This document shows, piece after piece, positions 46,332 through 54,536 of a stretch of 64,000 nt of DNA. The notes beneath the pieces are model-generated. The model was given only the letters and a program-made list of their open reading frames with translations, ran no database searches and was not told the origin of the DNA. Positions within the stretch are counted from its first letter, which is position 1. Every line of letters begins with the position of its first letter. The translations under genes were made by a program, and so were the position numbers. The stretch comes from VBDM01 sp963699535 (GTDB taxonomy: Bacteria > Pseudomonadota > Gammaproteobacteria > Burkholderiales > SG8-39): positions 62,001 to 126,000 of the forward strand of contig CAVOUJ010000016.1 in NCBI GenBank assembly GCA_963699535.1, in the 5' to 3' direction.

Positions 46332-47342
46332 TCAGGACAGATTGACCGCGGCGCCCTTGGACTTGCCGCTCTTCAGCTGATCGTAGATCCACGCGTAAGT
46401 TTTTTCCAGCCCTTCCTCCAGTGCGATCGACGGCTCCCAGCCGAGCATCTTCTCAATCAGCGTATTGTCGCTGCTACGGCCGTTGACGCCCTTCGGCGCG
46501 TCCAGATTGTAGGTTCGTTTCAGCCTGATCCCGGCGATGCCTTCGACGATATCGACCAGTTGATTGATGGATACCCTGTGCGCGCTGCCTAGATTGATGG
46601 GATCGGTGATCGTCTCGCTGCGCATGATGCGATCCGTACCTTTGATGCAGTCGTCGATGTAGGCGAAGCTTCGCGTCTGTTTGCCGTTCCCCCAGATCTC
46701 GATTTCGCGCTCTCGATTCAATTTCGCCTGAGCCACCTTCCGGCAGATCGCAGCCGGAGCCTTCTCGCGCCCCCCGTCGTACGTTCCCATCGGACCGTAC
46801 ACGTTGTGATAGCGCGCGACTCTCACCGTCAGCCCGAAGTCTTCCGAGAAATGTCTGCACATCCGCTCGCTGAAAAGTTTCTCCCAGCCGTAGCCGTCCT
46901 CGGGCATGGCGGGGTATGCGTCTTCTTCCCTCAGCCCGGGCGTTTCAGGATCCGCTTGCTTGTCATGGTTATAGACGCACGCGGACGAGGAGAAAAAGAA
47001 GCGCTGTACGTTCGATGCGCGGGCCGCCTGAAGCAGATGCGTATTGATGAGCACATTGAGCATGCACAGCGCCTTGTTGTTCTCGATGAACCCCATGCCC
47101 CCCATGTCTGCCGCCAGGTTGTAGACCCAGGAGGCACCCTCCAGAACCCTGTGGCAGGCATCGAGCTTCTTCAGATCCACGCAGGCCAGGTTCTCGGCTT
47201 CGCCGAACGGCTGATACCAGCGCGCCAGAGGCTTGATGTCGACGGCCCGGACGCGGCCAACTCCCCTCTCCAGGAGATCCTTCACGAGGAACCCCCCGAT
47301 GAAGCCTCCGGCGCCGCAAACGACCGCAAGTTCATCCTTCAA
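46332..47342 (-). CDS. GDP-mannose 3,5-epimerase-like SDR
   Basis: 336 residues. The series CGAGGFIGGFLV, AADMGGMGFIENN, YGWEKLFSERMCRHF (catalytic Tyr/Lys), HNVYGPMGTYDGGREKAPAA, GNGKQTRSFAYIDDC and GRSSDNTLIEKMLGWEP follows plant GDP-D-mannose 3,5-epimerase closely. That enzyme makes GDP-L-galactose (and GDP-L-gulose) from GDP-mannose. A true GME here would supply L-galactose, the 6-hydroxy form of L-fucose, to the fucosyltransferase-like enzymes. Co-transcribed 18 bases after cysC. Confidence 0.85.
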   Translation of the reverse strand: MKDELAVVCGAGGFIGGFLVKDLLERGVGRVRAVDIKPLARWYQPFGEAENLACVDLKKLDACHRVLEGASWVYNLAADMGGMGFIENNKALCMLNVLINTHLLQAARASNVQRFFFSSSACVYNHDKQADPETPGLREEDAYPAMPEDGYGWEKLFSERMCRHFSEDFGLTVRVARYHNVYGPMGTYDGGREKAPAAICRKVAQAKLNREREIEIWGNGKQTRSFAYIDDCIKGTDRIMRSETITDPINLGSAHRVSINQLVDIVEGIAGIRLKRTYNLDAPKGVNGRSSDNTLIEKMLGWEPSIALEEGLEKTYAWIYDQLKSGKSKGAAVNLS

Positions 47343-47360
47343 ATGATTCCCCTTCGCGGC

Positions 47361-47963
47361 TCATCGCCTGAAATGCCGAACCGCGTGGCTGAAAATCTGC
47401 TCGACGCACGCGTCGACTTCCCCGTGCTCGGTGTCAATGACGAGGTCCGGGTTGGACGGGGGTTCATACGGGGCGCTGACGCCGGTGAATTCGGCGAGCA
47501 GCCCTGCGCGGGCTTTCCGGTACAGCCCCTTGGGATCGCGCGCTTCGCACGTGGGGAGGCTCGCCTTGATGTAGATTTCGTGAAAATCCGCGCCGTTGAT
47601 GGCGCGCGCCTGATCGCGGTCGCGGCGCAGCGGCGAGATGAAAGCGGCGATGCAGACAAGGCCCGCGTCCGCCAGAAGCTTCGCCACCTCGGCGACGCGT
47701 CTCAGATTCTCGCTTCGGTCCGCGGGGCTGAAGCCCAGGTCCGCGCTCAAGCCCCCGCGGATATTGTCGCCGTCCAGGACATAGGCCGTGATGCCCTCCT
47801 GATAGAGCCGCTGCTCCAGCCGGAGCGCCAGCGTGGACTTTCCCGAGGCGGGCATCCCTGTCAGCCACAGCACGCCGCCGCGATGGCCGTTCTTGCGCTC
47901 CCGCTCGGCCCGCTGCACGCCGTGCGCAACCGGCGCAATGTTCTTGCTCTTGGGTTCAGCCAT
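47361..47963 (-). CDS. cysC: Adenylylsulfate (APS) kinase
   Basis: A 200-residue APS kinase that phosphorylates adenosine 5-phosphosulfate to PAPS, the donor for sulfotransferases. P-loop GMPASGKST (~38), DGDNIRGGLSADLGFSPADR, IAAFISPLRRDR and KGLYRKARAG are all typical. ATG 47963 gives the normal family start; the upstream open frame lacks similarity. No ATP sulfurylase is in the window. Its place beside sulfotransferase genes marks it as the PAPS supplier of the glycan island rather than of cysteine synthesis. Confidence 0.94.
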   Translation of the reverse strand: MAEPKSKNIAPVAHGVQRAERERKNGHRGGVLWLTGMPASGKSTLALRLEQRLYQEGITAYVLDGDNIRGGLSADLGFSPADRSENLRRVAEVAKLLADAGLVCIAAFISPLRRDRDQARAINGADFHEIYIKASLPTCEARDPKGLYRKARAGLLAEFTGVSAPYEPPSNPDLVIDTEHGEVDACVEQIFSHAVRHFRR

Positions 47964-48065
47964 GCGCTCGGTTATGGTTGTTCGTCGCGGCCGAGAAAGG
48001 CTACCCCAAAACACGGGGGCATGGCGATCCCCCTCCGCCATCGAGAATCCGCGTCCTGACTCGCC

Positions 48066-48605
48066 CTAGACGCAGTAGATGTCGAGCATCGTGGGGATGT
48101 AGTCGTTCTGCAGAACGATCTTCTTCTTCGCGATCCGCCAGTCGCCTTCCCGCAGCACCAGCTCGTGCTCCGAGTGCCCGAAGAACGCGTGGCTTTCGTG
48201 CGAGCGGGGGAAATAGACGTGGCTCACCCAGGTGGAGCGGAGGTGCAGCCTGTCGGCCGCCGGCGCCGCCAGCGGCAGCACCGTCCCCAGGATGTGCGCA
48301 GTGCGCGGCATCGGGGTGGACGCCGCCGATTTCCCGGAGCGGATGCGCACGATCCGGTCCTCCAGCCCCGCACGGCTCGCGTAGTAGATATGCGAGAGCT
48401 CGGTCTGGGGGTTGCTCGTCGGCGTGCCGTCAGCCTTCCAGGCCGGCATCCAGTATTCGCAATCCTCGATATACAACGCCAGCCATTCGTCCCAGCGCCG
48501 CTCGTCGAGGTACATCGCCTCGCGCAGGATCACGTCACGCCCTGCCGAAAAACGACCCTGGATTCCCGCTTCCGCGGGAATGACGGCGGGCTCGCGCGCG
48601 CTCAC
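48066..48605 (-). CDS. Aromatic-ring-hydroxylating dioxygenase beta subunit
   Basis: About 179 residues, NTF2-like small subunit that stabilises the catalytic alpha subunit. Recognised by REAMYLDERRWDEWLALYIEDCEYWMPAW, ELSHIYYASRAGLEDRI and the ending KKIVLQNDYIP. Taken from GTG 48605, which overlaps the alpha-subunit TGA in GTGA. The first ~20 residues include VIPAEAGIQGRF, the translation of an interspersed palindrome inserted in frame, so the functional start could also be further in. Substrate of the dioxygenase unknown. Confidence 0.85.
   Translation of the reverse strand: MSAREPAVIPAEAGIQGRFSAGRDVILREAMYLDERRWDEWLALYIEDCEYWMPAWKADGTPTSNPQTELSHIYYASRAGLEDRIVRIRSGKSAASTPMPRTAHILGTVLPLAAPAADRLHLRSTWVSHVYFPRSHESHAFFGHSEHELVLREGDWRIAKKKIVLQNDYIPTMLDIYCV
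48562..48581. repeat. Interspersed palindromic repeat (PAEAGIQ type) in the dioxygenase beta gene
   Basis: ATTCCCGC and GCGGGAAT form an eight-pair stem with a four-base loop, continued by TGAC on one side and GG on the other. It is the familiar ATTCCCGCGGAAGCGGGAAT repeat of many proteobacterial genomes, which translates as IPAEAGIQ. Here it lies within the first codons of the beta subunit without breaking the frame. Confidence 0.75.
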
Positions 48606-49947
48606 GGATAGGCCTTGTTGCCTGCGATGCCCGCCTCGATCAGCCGCGCCCATTCCCGGTAGGGCGCGTGGAAGCCGATCTCGCTGAACATGTCGAACTT
48701 TCCCTTCACGCTCGCGGCCGGATGGATGCCGATCGACTTGGCGACAGGGTCTTCAGTCTTCTCGAGCGCCGCCATGCCGCGCGCGTAGCCCTGCAGAAAG
48801 GAAATCGGCTGCGCGCCGAATCCCGCCTGGCAGCTCTCGTAGGTCACGGTGTCGTCTGGAGTGGCCAGGCCGCCGGGATTGAAGAAATCCTCGAACTGGC
48901 GCAGCCGCCAGGCGCGAAGCTCGGGCGCTTCCCCGATCGGCGCGAGGCAGTAGCTTCTCATCTCGGTCCGGTCGACCGCGACGCGGGCGGAAGGTGCGCA
49001 GCATCAGGGTGATCGCATCGGCGATCTGCATGTTGGGAAAGACGTGGATGTTGCGCGCCTTGACCATCCATTCGGCGCGGAGCTCGCCGACCCTGCGCGC
49101 GGATCTCCGCGAGCGCCGGATAGATCGGCCGCTTCTCCGGCTCCGGCTGATCGAGCCAGGTCGCGGCGTGCCCGTGGCGCAGGGCGAAGGTCCCGCCCTC
49201 CGCGTTCGCCCGCTTCGCCCAGTCGTACTGGCGCGCCTCCAGATGCCCCTCCCCTTTGCGGCGCCGCGCCTGCAGGTCCATGTAGGAGAGGTGCGTCGTG
49301 GTCAGATGATAGGGATCGAGGCCGTTGTCGAGCTGCAGCTTCCAGTTGCCGCGAAAGGTGTATACGGAGCGCCCCGGAATGAACTCCATTCCCTTGGGCC
49401 CCTGGTCGGCCACCAGGTCGATGAAGAAGCGCATGTCGCCGAGAAACTCATCGAGCGGCGGGACCTCGGGCGAGAGGCTGCCGAACACCAGCCCCTTGTA
49501 GCTCGCCGTCTGCGCGAGCGGCAGGAGGTCGTGGCTTTCGGCGTCGAAGCCCGGCGTGTAGCAGCCCGATTTCCTGTCCTTGATATCGATGTTCCTGCCG
49601 GAGGCGTCGTAGGCCCAGCCGTGATAGGGGCAAACGTGATATTTCGAATTCCCCTCCTCGGCGGCGCACAGCAACGATCCCTTGTGCCGGCAGACGTTGA
49701 CGAAGGCCCCGAGCGCGCCGCGGGCGCCACGCGTCACCAGGACCGGGGTGCGGCCGATCCAGGCCGTCAGGAAATCGTAGGCCTTGGGTAGCTGGGACTC
49801 GAGCCCGAGGAAATTCCAGGTGCGCTCGAAGATGAATTTCTGCTCGAGCTCGAAAAGCTCCGGGTCGGAATAGACGTCGCGATGCACGCGGAAAACGCCC
49901 TCCGCAGCCCGGTCGTCCACGTACAGCCTGATGTCCTTGAGATCCAT
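48602..49947 (-). pseudogene. Rieske aromatic-ring-hydroxylating dioxygenase alpha subunit, two frameshifts
   Basis: N-terminal Rieske [2Fe-2S] domain with C86-R-H88 and C106-PY-H109 (CRHKGS, CPYHGW), then the mononuclear iron site with H214 and H219 in DPYHLTTTHLSYMD. The frame continues to PALAEIRA (~residue 288), resumes one base later as RVGELRAEWMVKARNIHVFPNMQ, and again one base later as RVAVDRTEMRSYCLAPIG to the end. Two single extra bases near 49090 and 48975 explain both breaks, and all catalytic residues are present, so error is possible. It would dihydroxylate an aromatic ring with electrons from a reductase not seen here. Confidence 0.85.
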
Positions 49948-49951
49948 GCGC

Positions 49952-50747
49952 TCACCCGGCCCCCCGAAGAGCCGCAGCCGCAGAACCGCGGGACCTCTCC
50001 TTCAAGTGCGGAAACTTCTCCGTGAGCAGTGACCCGAAATAGTACGTCGGCTTGAACGCACGGTGTGCGCAAATCGCCTCGTACCCAGCGCTGCACTCGT
50101 GGCAGCCCGGCCCACATGTGGGCCAGACCGAGGTCGGCCATGCGCACGAGCGCCGGCATGACCGCAACATCGGCGAGCGTGATGTCGCGTCCGAGCAGCC
50201 ACGGACCGCCGCTCGCTTCGATGGCCTGGTCCATGCGCACGTAGGTGCGCCTCATGCGTTCGAGGGCGGCGTTCATATCCTTCTCGGGAAACCCCTGGCG
50301 CCCCATCGCCAGCATGAATTCCTTGCGCAGGGGCTTCGATTCCGCGAACGCGGCGAACTCGTCCTCGCTCATCGCCTGGAAGCGGGGCAGGAACGCGAGG
50401 TTGAAAGTCGGCACGCGCACCGCGGCTGCGGGCATCTCGTCGATGAAGCGCATGAGGGCGCGCATCGCCGCGCGCCTGACCGGGTCGCGCGGCGTGAAGT
50501 TCGCGCGGTCAGGTTCGATCTCGTCGAGGTACTCGATGATGACGGACGAGTCGATCACGATTGCCCCGTCGTGATCCAGCGTCGGCACGACGCCGTTGGG
50601 GTTGAGCGCGAGATAGGCGGGCTTGAGCTGATCGCCGGCAAGGAGGTCGAGCTTGATCTCCTCGAACGGGAGATCCTTCGCGTTCAGAACAAATCGTACG
50701 CGTTGGCTGCAGGTCGATTGCGGCGCGTTGTAGAGCCTGATGGACAC
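49952..50747 (-). pseudogene. Glutathione S-transferase family protein, one frameshift
   Basis: Thioredoxin-like N-terminal domain (RLYNAPQSTCSQRVRFVL, NPNGVVPTLDHDG, IDSSVIIEYLDE) and helical C-terminal domain (GRDITLADVAVMPALVRM). After GLPRVQRW the frame slips near 50077; one base later it reads YEAICAHRAFKPTYYFGSLLTEKFPHL to the stop at 49952. It lies four bases before the dioxygenase alpha start, so the order GST, alpha, beta looks like one catabolic operon. In such operons GSTs often remove halogens or open rings; the role here is inference. Confidence 0.83.
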
Positions 50748-51755
50748 TCAGTTGCCTACTGCGAACCTGAGAATCGTCGGACGCAGCTCCTTCCTGAGAA
50801 CAGCGTCCACCTCGTCGAGCGTGCGCCGCTGCGCCGTGGCCTTCTGGGCGCTGGAGGTCTTGATTTCCCAGCGCCTGTTGCCGCGCACCTTGCCGCTCGC
50901 CGCCTCCGCAAGGTGGACTTCCAGCGTTCCCCGCATCCAGAACCAGCCCTGGATGAGTCCCAGATCGTCGAGCTGCAGCGAGCCCACGAGCACGTAGGGC
51001 GCGTCGCCGCCTGCGTCCGGCACGAACCCGGCGGAGGAGAGCGCAGCCGACAGCATCCGCTCCAGGCCTTCCTGGGAACCGGGGGCCGCCTGGGGCTTCA
51101 TGTGCACGCGCTTGAGGAGCGTGTCGAGGTCCGCTGCGAGCTGGCCGCTGTTGAATTCGGGCTCCACGCCGCGTCCGGTGACGTCGACGACCTGAAGCGC
51201 CTTTTGCACGCCGTCGCGCCCGCGCTGCGCTTCGAGCGCGCGGCCCGCCGCCGCCACTTGCGCGAGCAGGTCCTGGGCCCCGCGCGCCTGCGCGACGTAG
51301 CCGCGCGTCGCCGCGTCGAGCCGATCGATCTCCTCGCGCAACCCCATCGCGGCCTGCAGGCGCGGCAGCGTCGCGAGCGCGTGTTGCGACTTGGTCGCCG
51401 GATCCTGCCAGGCCTCGGAAATCTGTATGCCGCGCACGATCTGGTCGGTGCGCGTCACGATGTTGCGCTTAACCTGCGATTCGGTCCTGGCTTGACCGCC
51501 GTCCGCAGTCGTGGAAGCGAACTGGGTCACGTCGCTCGTCTCGGCCGACACCGCCACCTCGAATACCTTCGCCAGGTCGGCGCGCGCGCGGTTGCGGGCA
51601 TCCTCCAGGCCATCCGCCTGACCGCGTCCGATGAGAAAGCGGTTGTCGGGATACTTTTCGCTCCTGCCGGTCACCCAGTCGGGCGCGGCGGTCGGCGCGC
51701 TGGCGCAGCCGACCAGGGAAACACTCGCTACAACGATCCATAGCCATCGCATCAT
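50748..51755 (-). CDS. LPP20 family lipoprotein
   Basis: 335 residues with a lipoprotein signal (LWIVVASVSLVGCAS) and an LPP20-like N-terminal domain (APDWVTG, RNRARADLAKVFEVAVSA); the second half (GLERMLSAALSSAGFVPDAGG...) is of unknown type. The ATG at 51755 overlaps the TGA of the preceding COG3014-type gene. It is the last gene in a lipoprotein operon with LpoB. Probably sits in the periplasmic face of a membrane and helps peptidoglycan or envelope assembly; the role is unproven. Confidence 0.8.
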   Translation of the reverse strand: MMRWLWIVVASVSLVGCASAPTAAPDWVTGRSEKYPDNRFLIGRGQADGLEDARNRARADLAKVFEVAVSAETSDVTQFASTTADGGQARTESQVKRNIVTRTDQIVRGIQISEAWQDPATKSQHALATLPRLQAAMGLREEIDRLDAATRGYVAQARGAQDLLAQVAAAGRALEAQRGRDGVQKALQVVDVTGRGVEPEFNSGQLAADLDTLLKRVHMKPQAAPGSQEGLERMLSAALSSAGFVPDAGGDAPYVLVGSLQLDDLGLIQGWFWMRGTLEVHLAEAASGKVRGNRRWEIKTSSAQKATAQRRTLDEVDAVLRKELRPTILRFAVGN

Positions 51756-53077
51756 GGTCTGACCTCGATATTGGTGGGAACCCAGTGCCGCGACAAGTAC
51801 GTCTTTTCACCCTTGGCAAGCACCACCTGAAAATCGCTCGACTGCAGCAACCCTCCGCCGCTTCCGTACAACTCGACCCGCCCGCGGTAGTTTCCCGGCG
51901 GAAGCGAAATGCGCGCGAGGTGAATCTCGCCGGGCAGCGTAAACCAGCTTCGGGTGTCGGCGCGCTCGGTCGCCACGGCGGCAATATTGACCAGCAAGCC
52001 GGCCACCGCCTGGCCTGAGGAGCGGTTGTCGCCGGCGGCCGCTTTCGCCATGCTGTCCTTCGCTATCATACGCGCCATCGCGCGGGCGGTGATGGCAGGC
52101 ATCCTGGCTTCCAGGCTCTTGATCGCGATCGCGTCGATGTTCGAGACGCGGGCGCTGGTCGCAGACTGTGACTCCACGATCACGCGGGCGTAGGCGAGCG
52201 GGTGCCCGCGGGAATGATAGCGCGGCAAAGCGAGCCTCAGCAGCCGCCCGGTGTTGGGGTTGACCACCGTCACCGAATTCTCGCGCTTGGCCGGGGCGAG
52301 CCCGGCGTGCACCGTCAGAATGATCTCGCCCTGTTCGGCGAGCGCCGCCACGCTCGGCGTGTCCTTGATTCCGAAAGATTTCCGGTACCGCTCGGCCTCC
52401 TCCGAGAGCCCCATGCGGTCGGCCAGGCGGATGAGGTCGTGCTTGAGCGTCTCGGGCACCGGGACGCCGAACCGGTCCACTTGCGCCTGGTACGCCTCGT
52501 AGGCCTTCCGGTAGGCGATCATCGCATCGCTCCACTCGCGCTCGTCTTCATAGACGATACCCGTCAGATAACGCGTGAAGGCGTCTTCCGTGTACGGCCT
52601 GATCAGTGCACCCTGGGCGCCCTCGCGAAGGAGCAGGTCGGCCTGCAAGGCTTCGACGCGCGCCGCATCCAGCCGGCGCTGCTCCAGATAATTGAGCGCC
52701 AGATAGGCGTGAACCATCACCTGCTCGAAGTCCTCGCCGATGAAACTTCGAGCCGAATCGTTGACCGCGATCGAGAGCGCCTGCTCGCGCAGGCTGACGG
52801 CGCGCAGGTTGTCGATGAGGTTCTTGGCTTCTTCGAGCGCGCTCGTGCTCTGGCTGTAATCCCCGACCATCCTGAGCAGAATCCCCCTGTTCATGAGGTA
52901 GAGGACCTGGTCGGCACTCCCTGGCTTGTGCTTTTCGTACTCGGCCAGTGCGAGCTTGGGCTGCTGCTGGGCGAGACTGCGCTCCGTGGACTGAATCGTT
53001 TCGCTGAAGGTGGCGCACCCGGTCAGGGCGGCCAAGCACGCCGTCGCGGCCGCCACCGAAGCCCTCGTCGAGATCAC
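51752..53077 (-). CDS. COG3014-type lipoprotein with TPR-like repeats
   Basis: 441 residues. Lipoprotein signal ending LTGCATF, then a helical TPR-like region (~30-230: LMNRGILLRMVGDYSQSTSALEEAK, AYLALNYLEQRRLDAARVEALQAD) and a beta-rich C-terminal domain. Matches the uncharacterised COG3014 group that is encoded beside LpoB and LPP20 proteins in several proteobacteria. Probably an envelope assembly factor; function not known. Confidence 0.8.
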   Translation of the reverse strand: MISTRASVAAATACLAALTGCATFSETIQSTERSLAQQQPKLALAEYEKHKPGSADQVLYLMNRGILLRMVGDYSQSTSALEEAKNLIDNLRAVSLREQALSIAVNDSARSFIGEDFEQVMVHAYLALNYLEQRRLDAARVEALQADLLLREGAQGALIRPYTEDAFTRYLTGIVYEDEREWSDAMIAYRKAYEAYQAQVDRFGVPVPETLKHDLIRLADRMGLSEEAERYRKSFGIKDTPSVAALAEQGEIILTVHAGLAPAKRENSVTVVNPNTGRLLRLALPRYHSRGHPLAYARVIVESQSATSARVSNIDAIAIKSLEARMPAITARAMARMIAKDSMAKAAAGDNRSSGQAVAGLLVNIAAVATERADTRSWFTLPGEIHLARISLPPGNYRGRVELYGSGGGLLQSSDFQVVLAKGEKTYLSRHWVPTNIEVRP

Positions 53078-53183
53078 GCGCCCCCCCCAACTTCAAATAG
53101 GCCAGTCGGCAGCTTCGGTGGAGTCTGGAACCCGGGCGCGAGGCGGCCCCGCACCCGGTCTGCTTCGAGGGGGCAGGCGGGAT

Positions 53184-53783
53184 TTAGAACCGCAGCTTGC
53201 TGCGCGTCACCAGCTTCCTGATCTCCTTCTGGCCCACCCAGACCTTGCGGTTGTCGGCGAGGCTGATCAGGGTCATGTTGACCTGATAGAAGCGGACCTG
53301 CGTGCTGCCGGATGGATCGATGATGGTGTTGATCGTGCCCGTCAGCATGAAATCCGCCCCGAGTTCCTTGCCCATCGGACTGCGAGTGTCCTCGCGGGCG
53401 TTGATGTCCTGGTCCTTGCGCTCCTCGCGAATGTCCTTGCGCTCGGTCTTCGTCGCCACGAAATCCACTTTTCCGGAATTGATCAGGGCGCGTTCCAGAT
53501 CCAGGGTAAAGGTGTTGACGTTGATATGCTCGTGGCTCAGGTTGCGCACCTCGCCGACGATGACCGCCGGTCTCCTCTTGCCTCCCCATTCCTGGAGCCA
53601 GGCGCGCGACAGCGAATCCCGGATCATTTCCTCGGATACGAGCCGCGAGTCGGTATCGTTCCACGCTCCGCTCAGGTCCTTGGCTTCGCTCGTGTCGAGG
53701 CGCTCGACCTGGGTCGAGCACGCCGCGGCCGCGGCGAGCGCAAGCAGGGCCAGGACGGCGCGCAGCAAGAATGCGTTGTTCAT
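53184..53783 (-). CDS. lpoB: Penicillin-binding-protein activator LpoB
   Basis: A 199-residue outer-membrane lipoprotein (signal ending AAAACST). The core AVIVGEVRNLSHEHINVNTF, LERALINSGKVDFVAT, and GADFMLTGTINTIIDPSG with YQVNMTLISLADNRKVWVGQKEI is the LpoB/CsgG-like fold that stimulates PBP1b in peptidoglycan synthesis. ATG overlaps the preceding gene's TGA. The spacer to the next gene (53078-53183) holds no ORF. Confidence 0.92.
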   Translation of the reverse strand: MNNAFLLRAVLALLALAAAAACSTQVERLDTSEAKDLSGAWNDTDSRLVSEEMIRDSLSRAWLQEWGGKRRPAVIVGEVRNLSHEHINVNTFTLDLERALINSGKVDFVATKTERKDIREERKDQDINAREDTRSPMGKELGADFMLTGTINTIIDPSGSTQVRFYQVNMTLISLADNRKVWVGQKEIRKLVTRSKLRF

Positions 53784-54367
53784 TTCTTGCTCCCCTGGCC
53801 CGAGACCTTGTCGAAAATGTTCTCGGCGTTGCGCTCAATGTAGCGGCGCAGGTCCTCGTTCATCTCCTTGGCGCCCTGCGTCGTCGCCTTCACCTGCTTC
53901 AGGTCGAGCTCCGAGATCGAATAGACCATGCTGGTCTTCGCGTCCTTCCAGCGGCCGATGATCTTCGATCCGGCGAGATTCTGCTTGGTGACGGCCTTGA
54001 TCTGCCGCGATACGGCCTGCTCGGCGCTCGCGTCTTTGCCGGTACCGGTCGACGCCACGTAATCGTTGCCGACGACGTCCATGAAGGTGGAGAGAATTCG
54101 CGCCACCTCGGCGCGCGCGCGGTCGTCGGCCGTCGAGCGCTGCAGCGACTCGTCCCCCATCGCCGGAGAAGAGCCCACGCCATGGAAAAGCCTGCCGTCC
54201 TTGTCGTTGAGCACCGTCGTGCCTTTGTTGACCCAGTCCGGGGCGCCCGCTATGCCGAGGTCGCTTTCGACGATCGTCTTTCCGCCGCCGCAGGCGGCGA
54301 GCATGAGCAAGAGGGCGATACCCGCAAGAGTCTTGCACTGCCTGAGTTCCGGAGTCGTGATCTTCAT
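53780..54367 (-). CDS. LPP20 family lipoprotein
   Basis: 195 residues from ATG 54367 (GGAGAG upstream; the longer frame lacks a site). Lipoprotein signal ending MLAACGGG, then GAPDWVNKGTTVL and a region with DRARAEVARILSTFMDVV as in other LPP20 proteins. It is the first gene of the four-lipoprotein operon and its stop overlaps the lpoB start. Likely partner of LpoB in the envelope. Confidence 0.8.
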   Translation of the reverse strand: MKITTPELRQCKTLAGIALLLMLAACGGGKTIVESDLGIAGAPDWVNKGTTVLNDKDGRLFHGVGSSPAMGDESLQRSTADDRARAEVARILSTFMDVVGNDYVASTGTGKDASAEQAVSRQIKAVTKQNLAGSKIIGRWKDAKTSMVYSISELDLKQVKATTQGAKEMNEDLRRYIERNAENIFDKVSGQGSKK

Positions 54368-54536
54368 GGTCGCTCTCCTATGCGAAGGACCACGGGAATT
54401 ACCGTGTGTTGTCGATGCAATCATACGCCAGCCGGGTGAGCCTTAAAAGGCGCTGGCGCCTCGCGCCAAGTCACTTTAACGCGCTCGCCGGGACTTTGTT
54501 GACGCGCCGGGAGGCCCGGGACGGTGTTGCTTCCGA

